A stretch of 64,000 nucleotides of DNA from Haloferax namakaokahaiae (GCF_042663225.1 NZ_JBHTAA010000001.1:558001-622000); one strand, 5' to 3'. Shown: positions 44,581 to 54,142, numbered from the stretch's first letter. The notes: a model not told the origin generated them from the letters alone. Translations and numbers: made by a program.

Positions 44581-45947
44581 AAGACACAGGCATCATCTCC
44601 GGTATAAGCGTCGCCCACGACCGGGCCAGTATCCCGGAGATTGAGTCCGCCTCGGTCGAAGACGTACACACCGTCGTCGAGCGATTGCTCTCCCGAGACG
44701 GCGTGGCCGAAGCGTACTCGCTCCAGACGTGCAACCGCGCGGAAGCGTACGTCGTCACCGACGACGCCACCGCGGGTCGCCGTGCGCTCGAAGACTTCGC
44801 CCTCGACGTTCGAGAGGGCGCGGTTCGCCACATGGACCACGAAGAGTCCCTGCGTCACCTCATGCGTGTCGCGTCGGGACTCGAATCGCTCGTCCTCGGC
44901 GAGGACCAGATTTTAGGACAGCTCAAAGACGCCATCGAGATTTCGAACGACGTCGGCGGCATCGACCTGATGCTCGAAGACGCGCTCATGAAAGCCGTCC
45001 ACGTCGGCGAGCGCGCCCGCGACGAGACGGCCATCAACGAAGGTGCCGTCTCGCTCGGCAGCGCCGCCGTCAGACTCGCACGCGCCGAATTGAACCGGCC
45101 GATTTCGTCGGTCAACGCGCTCGTCGTCGGTGCGGGTGAGATGGGGACGCTCGCGGCGAAGGCGCTCGCCGCGGCCGACGTCGCCGAGATAGTCGTCGCC
45201 AACCGAACGAAATCGAACGCCCAACACGTCGCCCGCGAGGTGCCCGCGGACGCCACCGCGACGGACCTCGCCCGACTCGAACAGCAGTTGACGGCCGCCG
45301 ACCTCGTCATTTCGGCGACCAGCAGTCCGGAGTACGTCATCGACGTGACCGACCTCGAAGCCGCCGGCGAGACGATGCTCATCGACATCGCCCAACCGCG
45401 CGACATCCACCCCGAATCCTCGGGGCTGGAAACCGTCACGCTCCGCGATATCGACGACCTGGAAACCGTCACCGACCAGACCGAGAGTCGCCGCGAGGAG
45501 GCCGCACGCGCCGTCGAGGAGATGATAGACGACGAACTCGACAACCTGCTCGATGCGTACAAGCGCAAGCGCGCCGACGACGCGATTAGCGCGATGTACG
45601 AGGGCGCAGAACGCATCAAGCAACGCGAGGTTTCGACGGCGCTCTCGAAGTTGGAGGCTCAAGGCGACCTGACCGACGAACAGCGCGAGACGGTCGAGTC
45701 GCTCGCCGACGCGCTCATCGGACAGTTGCTCGCCGCGCCGACCAAGAGCCTCCGCGACGCCGCGGGCGACGACGACTGGACGACCATCCAGACCGCGATG
45801 CGTCTGTTCGACCCGAGTTTCGACGACGGCGCGGTCGAGATGGACGCCCCGCCGACGGGGGTGCTTCCGGAGGACGCGATTTCGTCAGACCTCCCGGACG
45901 ACGAAGACATTCCCCGACACGTCATCGAGCAGTTCTCGGACGACTGA
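44577..45947 (+). CDS. hemA: Glutamyl-tRNA reductase
   Basis: 456 residues. HemA reduces glutamyl-tRNA to glutamate-1-semialdehyde, the committed step of C5 tetrapyrrole synthesis. The nucleophile is Cys52 in SLQTCNRAEAY. VASGLESLVLGEDQILGQLK, the NADPH domain (VVGAGEMGTLAAKALAAADV) and the C-terminal dimerisation helices are all present. The four-base overlap with the precorrin-2 dehydrogenase gene shows coupling. The C-terminal 50 residues form an acidic extension beyond the usual length, common in haloarchaea. Confidence 0.97.
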   Translation: MKDTGIISGISVAHDRASIPEIESASVEDVHTVVERLLSRDGVAEAYSLQTCNRAEAYVVTDDATAGRRALEDFALDVREGAVRHMDHEESLRHLMRVASGLESLVLGEDQILGQLKDAIEISNDVGGIDLMLEDALMKAVHVGERARDETAINEGAVSLGSAAVRLARAELNRPISSVNALVVGAGEMGTLAAKALAAADVAEIVVANRTKSNAQHVAREVPADATATDLARLEQQLTAADLVISATSSPEYVIDVTDLEAAGETMLIDIAQPRDIHPESSGLETVTLRDIDDLETVTDQTESRREEAARAVEEMIDDELDNLLDAYKRKRADDAISAMYEGAERIKQREVSTALSKLEAQGDLTDEQRETVESLADALIGQLLAAPTKSLRDAAGDDDWTTIQTAMRLFDPSFDDGAVEMDAPPTGVLPEDAISSDLPDDEDIPRHVIEQFSDD

Positions 45948-45994
45948 CCCCGCTCGCCCCGAATCCTTATTCTACTAGCCCTCGACACGTTTGT

Positions 45995-46270
45995 ATGGCA
46001 CAGCGACTGTCCGACGACGAGGTTGACTCGAAACTCTCCGGTGGGTGGGAACGCGAGGGAGACGAAATCGTTCGCGTCTACGAGTTCGACTCCTACCTCG
46101 ACGGCGTCGAGTTCGCCACGGAGGTCGGCGAAGTGGCCGAAGAGGAGTTCCATCACCCCGAGATAATCATCCGATACGAGGAGGTGGAAGTCCGCCTGAC
46201 GAGCCACGAGGAGGGCGGAATCACCGAGAAAGACCTGCGACTTGCCGACCTGTTCGACGACGAGTTCTGA
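45995..46270 (+). CDS. Pterin-4a-carbinolamine dehydratase
   Basis: 91 residues. The PCD signature EFHHPEIIIRYEEVEVRLTS (about 51-70) contains the paired histidines, and HEEGGITEKDLRLADLFD follows. The enzyme dehydrates 4a-hydroxytetrahydropterin; it may also serve pterin metabolism generally. Length is normal. It lies 47 bases after hemA and one base before the LWR-salt gene, with which it forms a tight pair. Confidence 0.93.
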   Translation: MAQRLSDDEVDSKLSGGWEREGDEIVRVYEFDSYLDGVEFATEVGEVAEEEFHHPEIIIRYEEVEVRLTSHEEGGITEKDLRLADLFDDEF

Positions 46271-46271
46271 G

Positions 46272-46634
46272 ATGGCGACCTACGTGTTTCGAGTCGGCTT
46301 TCGACTCGACACTGCGCCCGGCGTTCGGACGACTCCCGAGACGTTCGAGACGACGGTCCGCGTTCCGGCCGCGACGCCGGGCGAAGACGGGTGGTTGCTG
46401 TTTCGAGACGCGCTCTGGCGTGGCGAACTCAACGACGAACGCCACGGCCGTAGATTGGCGGAGTCGTGGCTCGGCGTCCCAATCGACGCGTGTTCGTTCT
46501 CGGAGTTGCAGACGACAGAAGAGGAGTTAGCGGCGCTTCGTGAAGCGATTGCGTCCGACCTCGACGCGTTCAACGCCGAGTCCGTCCGTGAGGTCCTTCA
46601 CAAGTACTTCGGCAGCGCGATTCGCGTCGAATAA
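46272..46634 (+). CDS. lwrS: LWR-salt protein
   Basis: 120 residues. The motif WLLFRDALWRGELNDERHGR contains the Leu-Trp-Arg for which the haloarchaeal LWR-salt family is named. It starts with TYVFRVGFRLDTAPGVR and ends VREVLHKYFGSAIRVE. Function is not established. It begins one base after the stop of the pterin dehydratase gene. Confidence 0.85.
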   Translation: MATYVFRVGFRLDTAPGVRTTPETFETTVRVPAATPGEDGWLLFRDALWRGELNDERHGRRLAESWLGVPIDACSFSELQTTEEELAALREAIASDLDAFNAESVREVLHKYFGSAIRVE

Positions 46635-46705
46635 GATGACAGTCCGGAATAATCTCTCGGCTGACGGAAGAAATTTATCCACTAACGACCTATTGAACAG
46701 TCCGA

Positions 46706-47368
46706 ATGGTCCTCGATGACTACGATTTCTGGCTGTTCGACCTCGACGGAACCCTCGTCGATGCCGAGTGGTCGTACACGCGTGACGTGTTCGACCGCGT
46801 CGGCGACAGACTCGGGTATCCCTTCTCCGACCGCGAGGCCGAGACAATCTGGCACGGGCTCGGGGGTGCCCGCGACCCGACCCTCCGCGAGTGGGGTATC
46901 GACCCCGCCGAGTTCTGGCCTGCCTTCCACGCAGAAGAAGACCCGTTGAAACGCGCCGAAGTGACCTACCTCCACGACGATGCCGAACGCCTCATCGAAG
47001 CGATTCACGAGACGGGCCGCCCCGTCGGCGTCGTCACCCACTGTCAGCAGTTCTTGACCGACCCGGTGCTCGACCACCTCGACGTGCGCGACTGGTTCGA
47101 CACGGTCGTCTGTTGTACCGAAGAGACCGGGTGGAAACCCGACCCTGCGCCGGTGAGACGCGCAATCTCGCAGTTGGGACTCAAGTCCGAACTCCGCACA
47201 GACGGCGGTGTCGCGGGCGTCCTCGCCGGCGACGGTGAGAGCGACATCGGAGCGGCGTGGAACGCCGGTCTCGACGGCATCCACGTGGAGCGACACGGAC
47301 CCGACCACCGGGGTCGGTGCGTCCTCGGCGACTACCGACTCACGTCGTTCGACGAGTTGGTTCGGTAG
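46706..47368 (+). CDS. HAD family hydrolase
   Basis: 220 residues. Motif I FDLDGTLVDAEWSY gives catalytic Asp12 and Asp14. The cap domain spans about 25-90. VVTHCQQFLTD is motif II-like, ETGWKPDPAPVRRAI holds the motif III lysine, and VLAGDGESDIGAAWNAGL is motif IV. Subfamily is the phosphoglycolate-phosphatase-like class. Substrate unknown. Probably separately transcribed, 71 bases after the LWR-salt gene. Confidence 0.92.
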   Translation: MVLDDYDFWLFDLDGTLVDAEWSYTRDVFDRVGDRLGYPFSDREAETIWHGLGGARDPTLREWGIDPAEFWPAFHAEEDPLKRAEVTYLHDDAERLIEAIHETGRPVGVVTHCQQFLTDPVLDHLDVRDWFDTVVCCTEETGWKPDPAPVRRAISQLGLKSELRTDGGVAGVLAGDGESDIGAAWNAGLDGIHVERHGPDHRGRCVLGDYRLTSFDELVR

Positions 47369-47412
47369 GCGAGCGGTCGCTCAGGGGTTCGAAAGACGAA
47401 GAGAAGTCGCGG

Positions 47413-48168
47413 TCAGTCGAGGGCCGCCGAACGGGGTCGGGCGTAGATGTCGCCCGCACTAGTGACGGCGAGTTCGAACGCGCCGTACTCGAAGCGAACT
47501 TCGACGTTCGACTCGGCTTGTTCTTCCACGAGCGGTTCGAGAAGCGCCTGGAGCGCTTCCGGGTCGATTGCGTCGAACAGCGGTTCTTCGATGGCCGTGA
47601 GACCGGCGTGTTCCTCTACCGCCTCGATGATGGTTATCGGGAGTTCTCTCTCGCCGACCCACTGACCGATGAGGTCCCACTCCTCGGCGAGACCGAGCGA
47701 TGCCTTGGATGCCGCGTCGGCGTGCGTCGAGAGTGCCTCTTGGAGCGCGGACTCGCCCGCTTCGAACGCAGAGCCGAACTCGTCGCTCTCGTTGACCATT
47801 CCCTCGACGCGCTTGAGGACAGTCGAGAGGTCGTCGGGACCGGCTTTTTGTACGTACTCCGCGACACCCGCAGACGTGGCGATATCGGCGACTTCGACCC
47901 ACTCTTTTGCCGTGAAGAGTAGAATCGGCAGGTCGTCGTCGTGCTGATTGATTGCCGTGACGAGCGGAGTGCCGTTTGGGAGCACAAGCGAATCACTGAC
48001 TACGCAGTCGATGTGTGTTTCGTCCAGCACATCGAGTGCTTGTGCCGCCGACGTCGCGGTCTCGAGAGAGACCGAATCGACCCGCTCGAACGCCGCTTTG
48101 GAGAGCGCGAGCATGTCTGGGTCGTCGTCGACATGGAGGACAGCCAAATGGCGATGCATGTTGACCAT
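47413..48168 (-). CDS. Response regulator: receiver plus HalOD1-like output
   Basis: 251 residues. The receiver domain (about 8-125) has acidic Asp14-16 in LHVDDDPDML, phospho-acceptor Asp59 in CVVSDS, Thr86 in LFTAK and Lys108 in YVQKAG. The C-terminal 90 residues (LPITIIEAVEEHAGLTAIEE, PLFDAIDPEALQALLEPL, VRFEYGAFELAVTSAG) fit the HalOD1 output domain. ATG codons at 48168 and 48159 are both possible starts. No kinase is adjacent; the orphan kinase at 21105 is a distant candidate partner. Confidence 0.9.
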   Translation of the reverse strand: MVNMHRHLAVLHVDDDPDMLALSKAAFERVDSVSLETATSAAQALDVLDETHIDCVVSDSLVLPNGTPLVTAINQHDDDLPILLFTAKEWVEVADIATSAGVAEYVQKAGPDDLSTVLKRVEGMVNESDEFGSAFEAGESALQEALSTHADAASKASLGLAEEWDLIGQWVGERELPITIIEAVEEHAGLTAIEEPLFDAIDPEALQALLEPLVEEQAESNVEVRFEYGAFELAVTSAGDIYARPRSAALD

Positions 48169-48236
48169 CTATACACCACAGCGATATATGTGTTCACATT
48201 TTTTATATTTCTTGATGACAAGAATGTCGCTGAATG

Positions 48237-50129
48237 TTACTCTCTCGGTCGCGTGTGGTAGCCGCTCAGACCGTCGATAACGTCTGCGGTCGATTCGAGT
48301 GCGGCTCTGAGTGCGCCGACACCCGGCTTTTCCATTCGCTCCGGCGCGGCGAAGACGCGAACGGGTTGGTCGCCGAGCGAGACGAAGTCGAGTCCGAGCG
48401 ACTCGGCCGACGTTCGAAGGCCCAGTCCGATATCGGCGCGTCCGGTGAGAACGGCGCGAGCGGGGCTTTCGAAGGCTTTGGTCGTTCGGTCGAACCCTTC
48501 GATCGCCTCGACGAGTTCGTGTCGCGTGCTCCCCCGTTCGTCGGCGAGGTCACCGAGTGCCGACGCGAGCGCCGTTCGAAGCCCCGAGTTCGTATCCCGG
48601 TTGACGAACCGGAGGTCGGCATCGACGAGGTCCGAGAGACCAGTGACGTTCGCTGGATTTCCGTCGGGAACGACGAGTCCCCACTCGCGCGTCCATCCTC
48701 CGAGTTCGACACCCACCTCGTCGGGGTCGGTGTCGCCGGCGACGACCGCGACGTCCGGCACGCCATCACGCAGTCGGCGACGACCCTCGCGCGACCCGAC
48801 GGCGAGATAGCGAGTGGAGGGCACGCGGTCTAACAGTCGAGACAGCGCCGGGTCGTCCTCGCCGACGCCGAGCACCGCGGGCGGTCGAACGTCGGCCGAG
48901 AAGAGTTGGACTTCGACCGTCTCGCCCTCGGCGAGATACGACACGTCCGGCGGGACTTCGACGATGCCGTCGGCTTCGACGAGACTCGTCGTCGCGCCCG
49001 ACCCCTTATCGACCGGGTAGACGAGCAGTTCGCCCTCGTCGTCGGCGACGAGTCCGACCGGCATGAGTCGCATCCGGCCTTCGGCGTAGCGCTCGCGGAC
49101 GGCCATCGAGCCTTCGATGGTCGCCGTTCGGGACTCGGGGAGTCCCGCTGCATCTCTAATCTTCGGGGCGACGAACGCCCGGAAGATGGTGAGCGCGGAG
49201 ACGGGATACCCCGGCAAGCCGATGTAGGCGCTTCCCTCGCCCAGGGTGCCGACGAGCATCGGTTTCCCGGGTTTGACCGCGACGCCGTGCATGAGGAGTT
49301 CGCCGCGCTCTTCGACGACGCGGTAGATGACATCGACCGCGCTGGCGGAGGTAGAACCCGAAGAGAGCACGAGGTCACACTCGTCGGCCGCCCGACGGAG
49401 TAAGCGCTCCATCTCGTCGTAGTCGTCGCCCGCGTGGGGGTAGAGTTCGGGGACTCCGCCCGCCTCCTCGACCCCCGCGGCGATGGTGTAGGAGTTCACG
49501 TCGTAGATTTGGCCCGCTTCGGGGCGCAAGGATTCGCCGGGGCGGACGAGTTCGTCACCGGTCGAGACGATGCCCACCCGCGGTTTGCCGCGAACTGGCA
49601 CCTCGTCCACGCCGAGCGCAGAGAGCAGTCCGATTTCGCGCGGCGTGATTCGCGTGCCGGGACCGAGTGCTCGTGCACCGGCGGCGATGTCGGTGCCGGC
49701 GGGCATCACGCTGTCACCGGGTGCGACGGCCTTGTAGACGGCAATCGAGCCGTCGCGCTCTTCGACTCGTTCGACGATGACGACGGCGTCGGCACCGGGT
49801 GGCATCACCGCGCCGGTCGAGATTTCGACGGCGGTTCCGGGTTCGACTTCCACGTCCGGCTCACTCCCGGCGTGGACTGCGCCGGCGAGTTCGAGTTCGA
49901 TTGGGTCCATCTCGTCCGCGCCGAAGGTGTCGCGGGCGCGAACCGCGAAGCCGTCCATGCTCGCCCGGTCGAATCCGGGCACGTCCATCTCCGCGTCGAT
50001 GCGCTCGGCGAGGACTCGACCGCGCGAGTCGGCGAGCGAGACGGTCTCTGTGTCGGGGTCGAGTGCCAGCGAGTCGATGGTCTCGTGGGCCGCCTCGGGC
50101 GAGGCGAGGTCACGGAACTGCTTTCTCAC
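48237..50129 (-). CDS. moeA: MoeA with C-terminal periplasmic-binding-like domain
   Basis: About 630 residues. The first 400 are MoeA, which inserts molybdate into adenylylated molybdopterin: MDVPGFDRASMDGFAVRARD, RVGIVSTGDELVRPGE and DLVLSSGSTSASAVDVIYRV. The last 200 residues (DRVPSTRYLAVGSREGRRRL, LRFVNRDTNSGLRTALASAL) form a LysR-substrate-binding or ModA-like domain, a fusion known from archaeal MoeA proteins. I use the GTG at 50129, whose GTGA overlaps the stop of the upstream moeA; a GTG at 50138 is also in frame. The added domain may sense molybdate or tungstate. Confidence 0.93.
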   Translation of the reverse strand: MRKQFRDLASPEAAHETIDSLALDPDTETVSLADSRGRVLAERIDAEMDVPGFDRASMDGFAVRARDTFGADEMDPIELELAGAVHAGSEPDVEVEPGTAVEISTGAVMPPGADAVVIVERVEERDGSIAVYKAVAPGDSVMPAGTDIAAGARALGPGTRITPREIGLLSALGVDEVPVRGKPRVGIVSTGDELVRPGESLRPEAGQIYDVNSYTIAAGVEEAGGVPELYPHAGDDYDEMERLLRRAADECDLVLSSGSTSASAVDVIYRVVEERGELLMHGVAVKPGKPMLVGTLGEGSAYIGLPGYPVSALTIFRAFVAPKIRDAAGLPESRTATIEGSMAVRERYAEGRMRLMPVGLVADDEGELLVYPVDKGSGATTSLVEADGIVEVPPDVSYLAEGETVEVQLFSADVRPPAVLGVGEDDPALSRLLDRVPSTRYLAVGSREGRRRLRDGVPDVAVVAGDTDPDEVGVELGGWTREWGLVVPDGNPANVTGLSDLVDADLRFVNRDTNSGLRTALASALGDLADERGSTRHELVEAIEGFDRTTKAFESPARAVLTGRADIGLGLRTSAESLGLDFVSLGDQPVRVFAAPERMEKPGVGALRAALESTADVIDGLSGYHTRPRE

Positions 50130-51346
50130 GCGGACCACTCCCAGCCTTCGACGGCCACGGTGTCGCCTTCGTCGTAGCCCTCGACGCCTTCGGGGACCAC
50201 AACCCAGCCATCCGAGAGGGCGACACTCGATAGGATACCGGAGCCACTGGTTCTGGTCGGTTCCGCAAGGGGTTCGCCCTCGTCGTACGCGAGTCGCACG
50301 CGGGCGAACGTCCGAGTGCCGGGCGAACTCGGGAGTTTGCGCGTCAGGCGCGCTTCGACCGTCGGCAGGGGACGCTCCGTGAGGTGCCCCACGTGCTTGA
50401 GGACGGGTCGGAGGAACTGGAAGGCGTTGACGACGCAGGCGACGGGGTAGCCGGGGAGCATGACGATTGGCGTCTCTTCGACCACGCCGAGGGCGACGGG
50501 GTGACCGGGTTTGAGCGCGACACCGTGGACGACCACCTCGCCGAGTTCGGAGACAACGTCCGGAATCAGGTCGCGCTCGCCGACCGACGACCCGCCGGTG
50601 GTGACGATAACGTCGTGGTCGAGGTTCGATTCGAGCGCCTCACGAAGCAGGTCGGGGTCGTCCACGACGATGTCACGATAGCTGGCGTCGCCGCCCCACC
50701 GTTCGACCAACCGCGTGACGGTGAGTCCGTTCGTCTCGATGATTTCGCCGGGAGAGGGGTCGGATTCGACGAGTTCCTCGCCGGTCGGAATCACCGCGAC
50801 GGTCGGGCGCTCGTAGACGGAGACGGAGTCAGCGCCGACAGAGCGGAGCAACCCGAGGTCGGAGGGCCGAAGTTCGTGGCCGACGTCGAACAGTTGGTCG
50901 CCTTCCTCCACGTCTTCGCCTCGGTCACCGACGTTTTCGCCCTCGGCGAGCGCGTCGAACACTTCGAGTTCGTCGCCGAGGCGGTCGGTGTCTTCGACCA
51001 TCACGACGGCGTCGGCACCGTCGGGGAGGTCGCTGCCGGTGTGGACGCGGACGGCGATGTTCGGTTCGACCGTCTCGTCGGCGACACGGAGCACGTTCGG
51101 CGAGCGACGACTCGCCCCGAAGGTGTCGCGGGCGCGGACGGCGAAGCCATCGACGGCAGCGCGGTCGTAGCCGGGGACGTCTGCGAGCGCGACGGCGGGT
51201 TCGGCGAGCGCGCACCCGTCCGCGTCCGCCAGCGGGCGTTCGACGGTCCGTTCGTGCGGCGAGAGTGCCGCGAGAAACGTCTCGCGGGCCTCGCCCAACC
51301 GGGTTCGTTCTTTGAACCCGGCAGTGCGTCGGTCGTCGGTGTTCAT
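50126..51346 (-). CDS. moeA: MoeA, molybdopterin molybdenumtransferase
   Basis: 406 residues, standard MoeA length. Motifs are VALADVPGYDRAAVDGFAVR near the N terminus, RPTVAVIPTGEELVESD in the MogA-like domain and VIVTTGGSSVGERDLIPDVV. It is the first gene of a moeA pair; its stop overlaps the second gene's start. The two paralogues may handle molybdenum and tungsten separately, as proposed for other prokaryotes with two copies. Divergent from the Hsp20 gene. Confidence 0.95.
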   Translation of the reverse strand: MNTDDRRTAGFKERTRLGEARETFLAALSPHERTVERPLADADGCALAEPAVALADVPGYDRAAVDGFAVRARDTFGASRRSPNVLRVADETVEPNIAVRVHTGSDLPDGADAVVMVEDTDRLGDELEVFDALAEGENVGDRGEDVEEGDQLFDVGHELRPSDLGLLRSVGADSVSVYERPTVAVIPTGEELVESDPSPGEIIETNGLTVTRLVERWGGDASYRDIVVDDPDLLREALESNLDHDVIVTTGGSSVGERDLIPDVVSELGEVVVHGVALKPGHPVALGVVEETPIVMLPGYPVACVVNAFQFLRPVLKHVGHLTERPLPTVEARLTRKLPSSPGTRTFARVRLAYDEGEPLAEPTRTSGSGILSSVALSDGWVVVPEGVEGYDEGDTVAVEGWEWSA

Positions 51347-51475
51347 GCCCGTCCTTTGGTGCGGGTGACAAAAAGCGTCGGCCTCGGTCGAACCCGGCGG
51401 GATTGGCCGGTTTTCGCACGGTGGCAGGCGAAAACGACCGCCGGGTTTTTCGACCCCGCGTCCCTATGGTCGCTC

Positions 51476-51895
51476 ATGTCCACACTGCGCGACGCGCTGT
51501 CCAGCCTTCCGGACGCTGTGTTCGCCGACCTCCTGGAGTCCGACGAGGAGTACCTCCTCGTCCTCGACCTGCCCGGTGTGACGGCCGAGACGGCCGACCT
51601 TCGGGTCGAAAACGGCCGACTGGTCATCGAAGCGCGACGCGACAAGCGTCTCCCGACCGAGTTCGAGTACGTCCGCGAAGAACGCCCGCTGTTCCTCGAT
51701 GCGGAGGTGCCCCTGCCGCCGGACGCACTGGGTGACGAGGCCGCGGCGTCTATCGACCGCGGAGTGCTCGAAATCCACCTCCCCAAGCGCTCGAAAGCCG
51801 GTGAGCGGACGATTCCGATTACGTCTGCAGAAGGCGACGAGGGAACCTCGTCGGCCCGCCAGGAGACTTCTGGCGACGTTGACGAAGACGCCTGA
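51476..51895 (+). CDS. Hsp20/alpha-crystallin-type protein
   Basis: 139 residues. The alpha-crystallin beta-sandwich is recognisable: EYLLVLDLPGVTAETADLRV, FEYVREERPLFLDAEVPLPP and ASIDRGVLEIHLPKRS. The tail is acidic. There is no clear I-x-I C-terminal motif (RTIPITS is closest). Small heat-shock proteins hold unfolding proteins. The ATG at 51476 starts just before the domain. The ABC1 kinase gene starts nine bases downstream. Confidence 0.88.
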   Translation: MSTLRDALSSLPDAVFADLLESDEEYLLVLDLPGVTAETADLRVENGRLVIEARRDKRLPTEFEYVREERPLFLDAEVPLPPDALGDEAAASIDRGVLEIHLPKRSKAGERTIPITSAEGDEGTSSARQETSGDVDEDA

Positions 51896-51903
51896 CGAGG
51901 CTG

Positions 51904-53580
51904 GTGGACACACTAGTGAATCTCCGTGCCTACTGGCGGTTTCTCGTCGTTCTGTACCAGTTCTTTCCGCTCATCGTCGCTTACACCCGCGACAGACGGA
52001 AGTACGTCTTCTTCGGCGGCCGACGGCGCGTCTCTCGGGAGATGCGCGTCGAGCGCGCCGAGGTACTGTTAGCCTCGCTGTTGACGCTCGGGCCGACGTT
52101 CATCAAACTCGGGCAACTGCTCTCGACCCGGCCCGACATCCTCCCACCGGAGTACATCGAGGTGCTCGGGACGCTCCAAGACGACGTTCCGGCCGCGCCG
52201 TGGCCCGAATCGAAACAGGTCCTCGAAGAGGAACTCGGTCCCGTCGAGGAGGCGTTCGACTCGTTCGATACCGACCCCATCAGCGGGGCGAGTCTCGGAC
52301 AGGTGTACGTCGCCGAGTACGAGGGCGAACAGGTCGCCGTGAAGGTCCGCCGCCCCGGAATCGAAGAACTCGTCGAGGCCGACCTGCGCGTCATTCGCTG
52401 GTCACTGCCCCTTCTCATGCACTTTATCGGCGAGAGTCGGGCGTTCTCGCTCGACAATCTCGCCGACGAGTTCGCAAAGACCATCCGCGAAGAGATGGAC
52501 TACGTCGAGGAAGCCGCGACCCTCGAGACGATTCAACAGAACTTCGCCGACAACGGGTCGCTCGTCATCCCCACGCCCGTCCACGAGCGCTCGGACGACC
52601 GCGTGCTCACGATGGAGTACCTCCCGGGGACGAAGATTAACAACGTGGAGCGACTGGACGAACTCGGCATCGACCGGACCGAGTTGGCGTCGAACCTCCA
52701 GCGAATCTACCTCCAGATGATCGTCGAAGACGGCGTCTTCCACGCCGACCCGCACCCCGGCAACCTCTCTGTCACCGACGACGGGAGGATTATCTTCTAC
52801 GACTTCGGGATGCACGGCGAGGTTGACCCCTTCATCCAGGGGAAGATTGTGGAGTTCTACATCGCCGTCGCCAATCAGGACGTGGACGCCATCCTCGATA
52901 CGCTCATCGAGATGGGGACGCTGAGTCCCAACGTCGATAGGCAGGTGATGGGCGACGTGATGGAACTCGCCATCGCCGACGCCCGCGGCGACGACATCGA
53001 ACAGTATCGCGTGAACCAAATACTCGAACAGGTCGAGTCCACGATTTACGAGTTCCCGCTTCGACTGCCTCGGAACCTCGCGCTCGTGCTCCGCGTCGCG
53101 GGCGTCGTCGAAGGGGTCTGTGTCACACTGGACCCGAACTTCGATTTCATCTCGGTCGCAACCAACTACCTCACCGAGGAGGGCTACCGCGAGGAGAGCA
53201 TCCAGAAAATCGTCGAAGGCGTCGGCCAACAGGCACAGAAGACGGCGCAGTCGCTCTTTCGCGTCCCGCCGAAACTCGACCGCGTCCTCGACCGAGCGGA
53301 CCGCGACAACCTGACGGTCAACGTCAAACTGGAGGACAGCAAGGGCGTCTTCGACCGACTGGCAAAACGCCTCATCTACGGCATCTTCCTCTCGTTCGGC
53401 TTCGTTTCTACCGTCTTGGTCTACGCGTTGAACCCGGAGAACCTCGTTGCGGTCGGTGCCGCTGGGATTCCGACGGCGTTCGTCGCCATCCTGTTGTGGC
53501 GGTCGTTCCGAGCGAAGAAGGGAATCCGTGCAACCCCGCAGTTCACCCGACAGAACCTCCGGGAACGCCGACAAGAGTAA
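51904..53580 (+). CDS. ABC1/AarF/UbiB family atypical kinase
   Basis: 558 residues. The KxGQ motif TFIKLGQLLSTRPDILPPEY lies near residue 65, followed by GASLGQVYVAEYEGEQVAVK (the alanine/glycine-rich nucleotide loop) and VKVRRPG. The catalytic segment is GVFHADPHPGNLSV and the metal aspartate is in IIFYDFGMHGEV. Two C-terminal TM segments lie at about 500-540. UbiB/Coq8 members support prenyl-quinone synthesis; in haloarchaea menaquinone is a reasonable target. GTG starts at 51904 and 51916 are both possible. Confidence 0.93.
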   Translation: MDTLVNLRAYWRFLVVLYQFFPLIVAYTRDRRKYVFFGGRRRVSREMRVERAEVLLASLLTLGPTFIKLGQLLSTRPDILPPEYIEVLGTLQDDVPAAPWPESKQVLEEELGPVEEAFDSFDTDPISGASLGQVYVAEYEGEQVAVKVRRPGIEELVEADLRVIRWSLPLLMHFIGESRAFSLDNLADEFAKTIREEMDYVEEAATLETIQQNFADNGSLVIPTPVHERSDDRVLTMEYLPGTKINNVERLDELGIDRTELASNLQRIYLQMIVEDGVFHADPHPGNLSVTDDGRIIFYDFGMHGEVDPFIQGKIVEFYIAVANQDVDAILDTLIEMGTLSPNVDRQVMGDVMELAIADARGDDIEQYRVNQILEQVESTIYEFPLRLPRNLALVLRVAGVVEGVCVTLDPNFDFISVATNYLTEEGYREESIQKIVEGVGQQAQKTAQSLFRVPPKLDRVLDRADRDNLTVNVKLEDSKGVFDRLAKRLIYGIFLSFGFVSTVLVYALNPENLVAVGAAGIPTAFVAILLWRSFRAKKGIRATPQFTRQNLRERRQE

Positions 53581-53637
53581 TCACTTCTGAGAACCGGGCG
53601 CACACGTTTATTTGCGTCCACCCGAGTACGTCCCTGT

Positions 53638-54066
53638 ATGACACAGTGGCGGGTGGTGGTCATCGGGGTGGGTCTCGCCGCATGCACCGAGTTGCTCGTC
53701 TACCTCATGACGGGGCAGTTCACCCTCGTCGGCGGGGTGACCGGCAGTGCGCTGGCGGGGTACGTCGTCGGGACCGACCCGGCGGACGGTGCGTGGCACG
53801 GACTGTTATCGGGCGTCGTCTGGGGGAGTCTCTTGATGCCCCTGTCGATTCTCCTGACGTTCCTGAACGAGACGCCGATTCTCTTTCCGTTTCAGTACTT
53901 GCTCCCGTTCTTCGAGACCTCGGGCGAACTCACGACGGCGATTATGCTCGCACTCTCGTTGCCGAACGTCGCGTCGGGAGCACTCGGCAGCGTCGCCAGA
54001 CGGGATGCCGAGGGGACGTGGTTCGACCCGAAGATGGCGGAGGTCGAAGCCGTCGAGGAAGCTTGA
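53638..54066 (+). CDS. DUF5518 family membrane protein
   Basis: 142 residues with four hydrophobic segments (about 6-25, 28-47, 56-78, 95-120) rich in glycine (VGGVTGSALAGYVVG, GLLSGVVWGSLLMP). This glycine-zipper layout matches haloarchaeal DUF5518. Function unknown. Follows the ABC1 kinase by 57 bases. Confidence 0.78.
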   Translation: MTQWRVVVIGVGLAACTELLVYLMTGQFTLVGGVTGSALAGYVVGTDPADGAWHGLLSGVVWGSLLMPLSILLTFLNETPILFPFQYLLPFFETSGELTTAIMLALSLPNVASGALGSVARRDAEGTWFDPKMAEVEAVEEA

Positions 54067-54112
54067 AACGCGATTACGGCAACACACCACGTAGGAGCGC
54101 CGTTCCAAACCG

Positions 54113-54118
54113 TTTATA
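54113..54118 (+). promoter_or_regulatory. TATA box of the aIF5A gene
   Basis: TTTATA about 27 bases before the ATG at 54143, fitting strong leaderless transcription. Confidence 0.6.
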
Positions 54119-54142
54119 CCCTCCTTCCCATAACGGAGAGAC

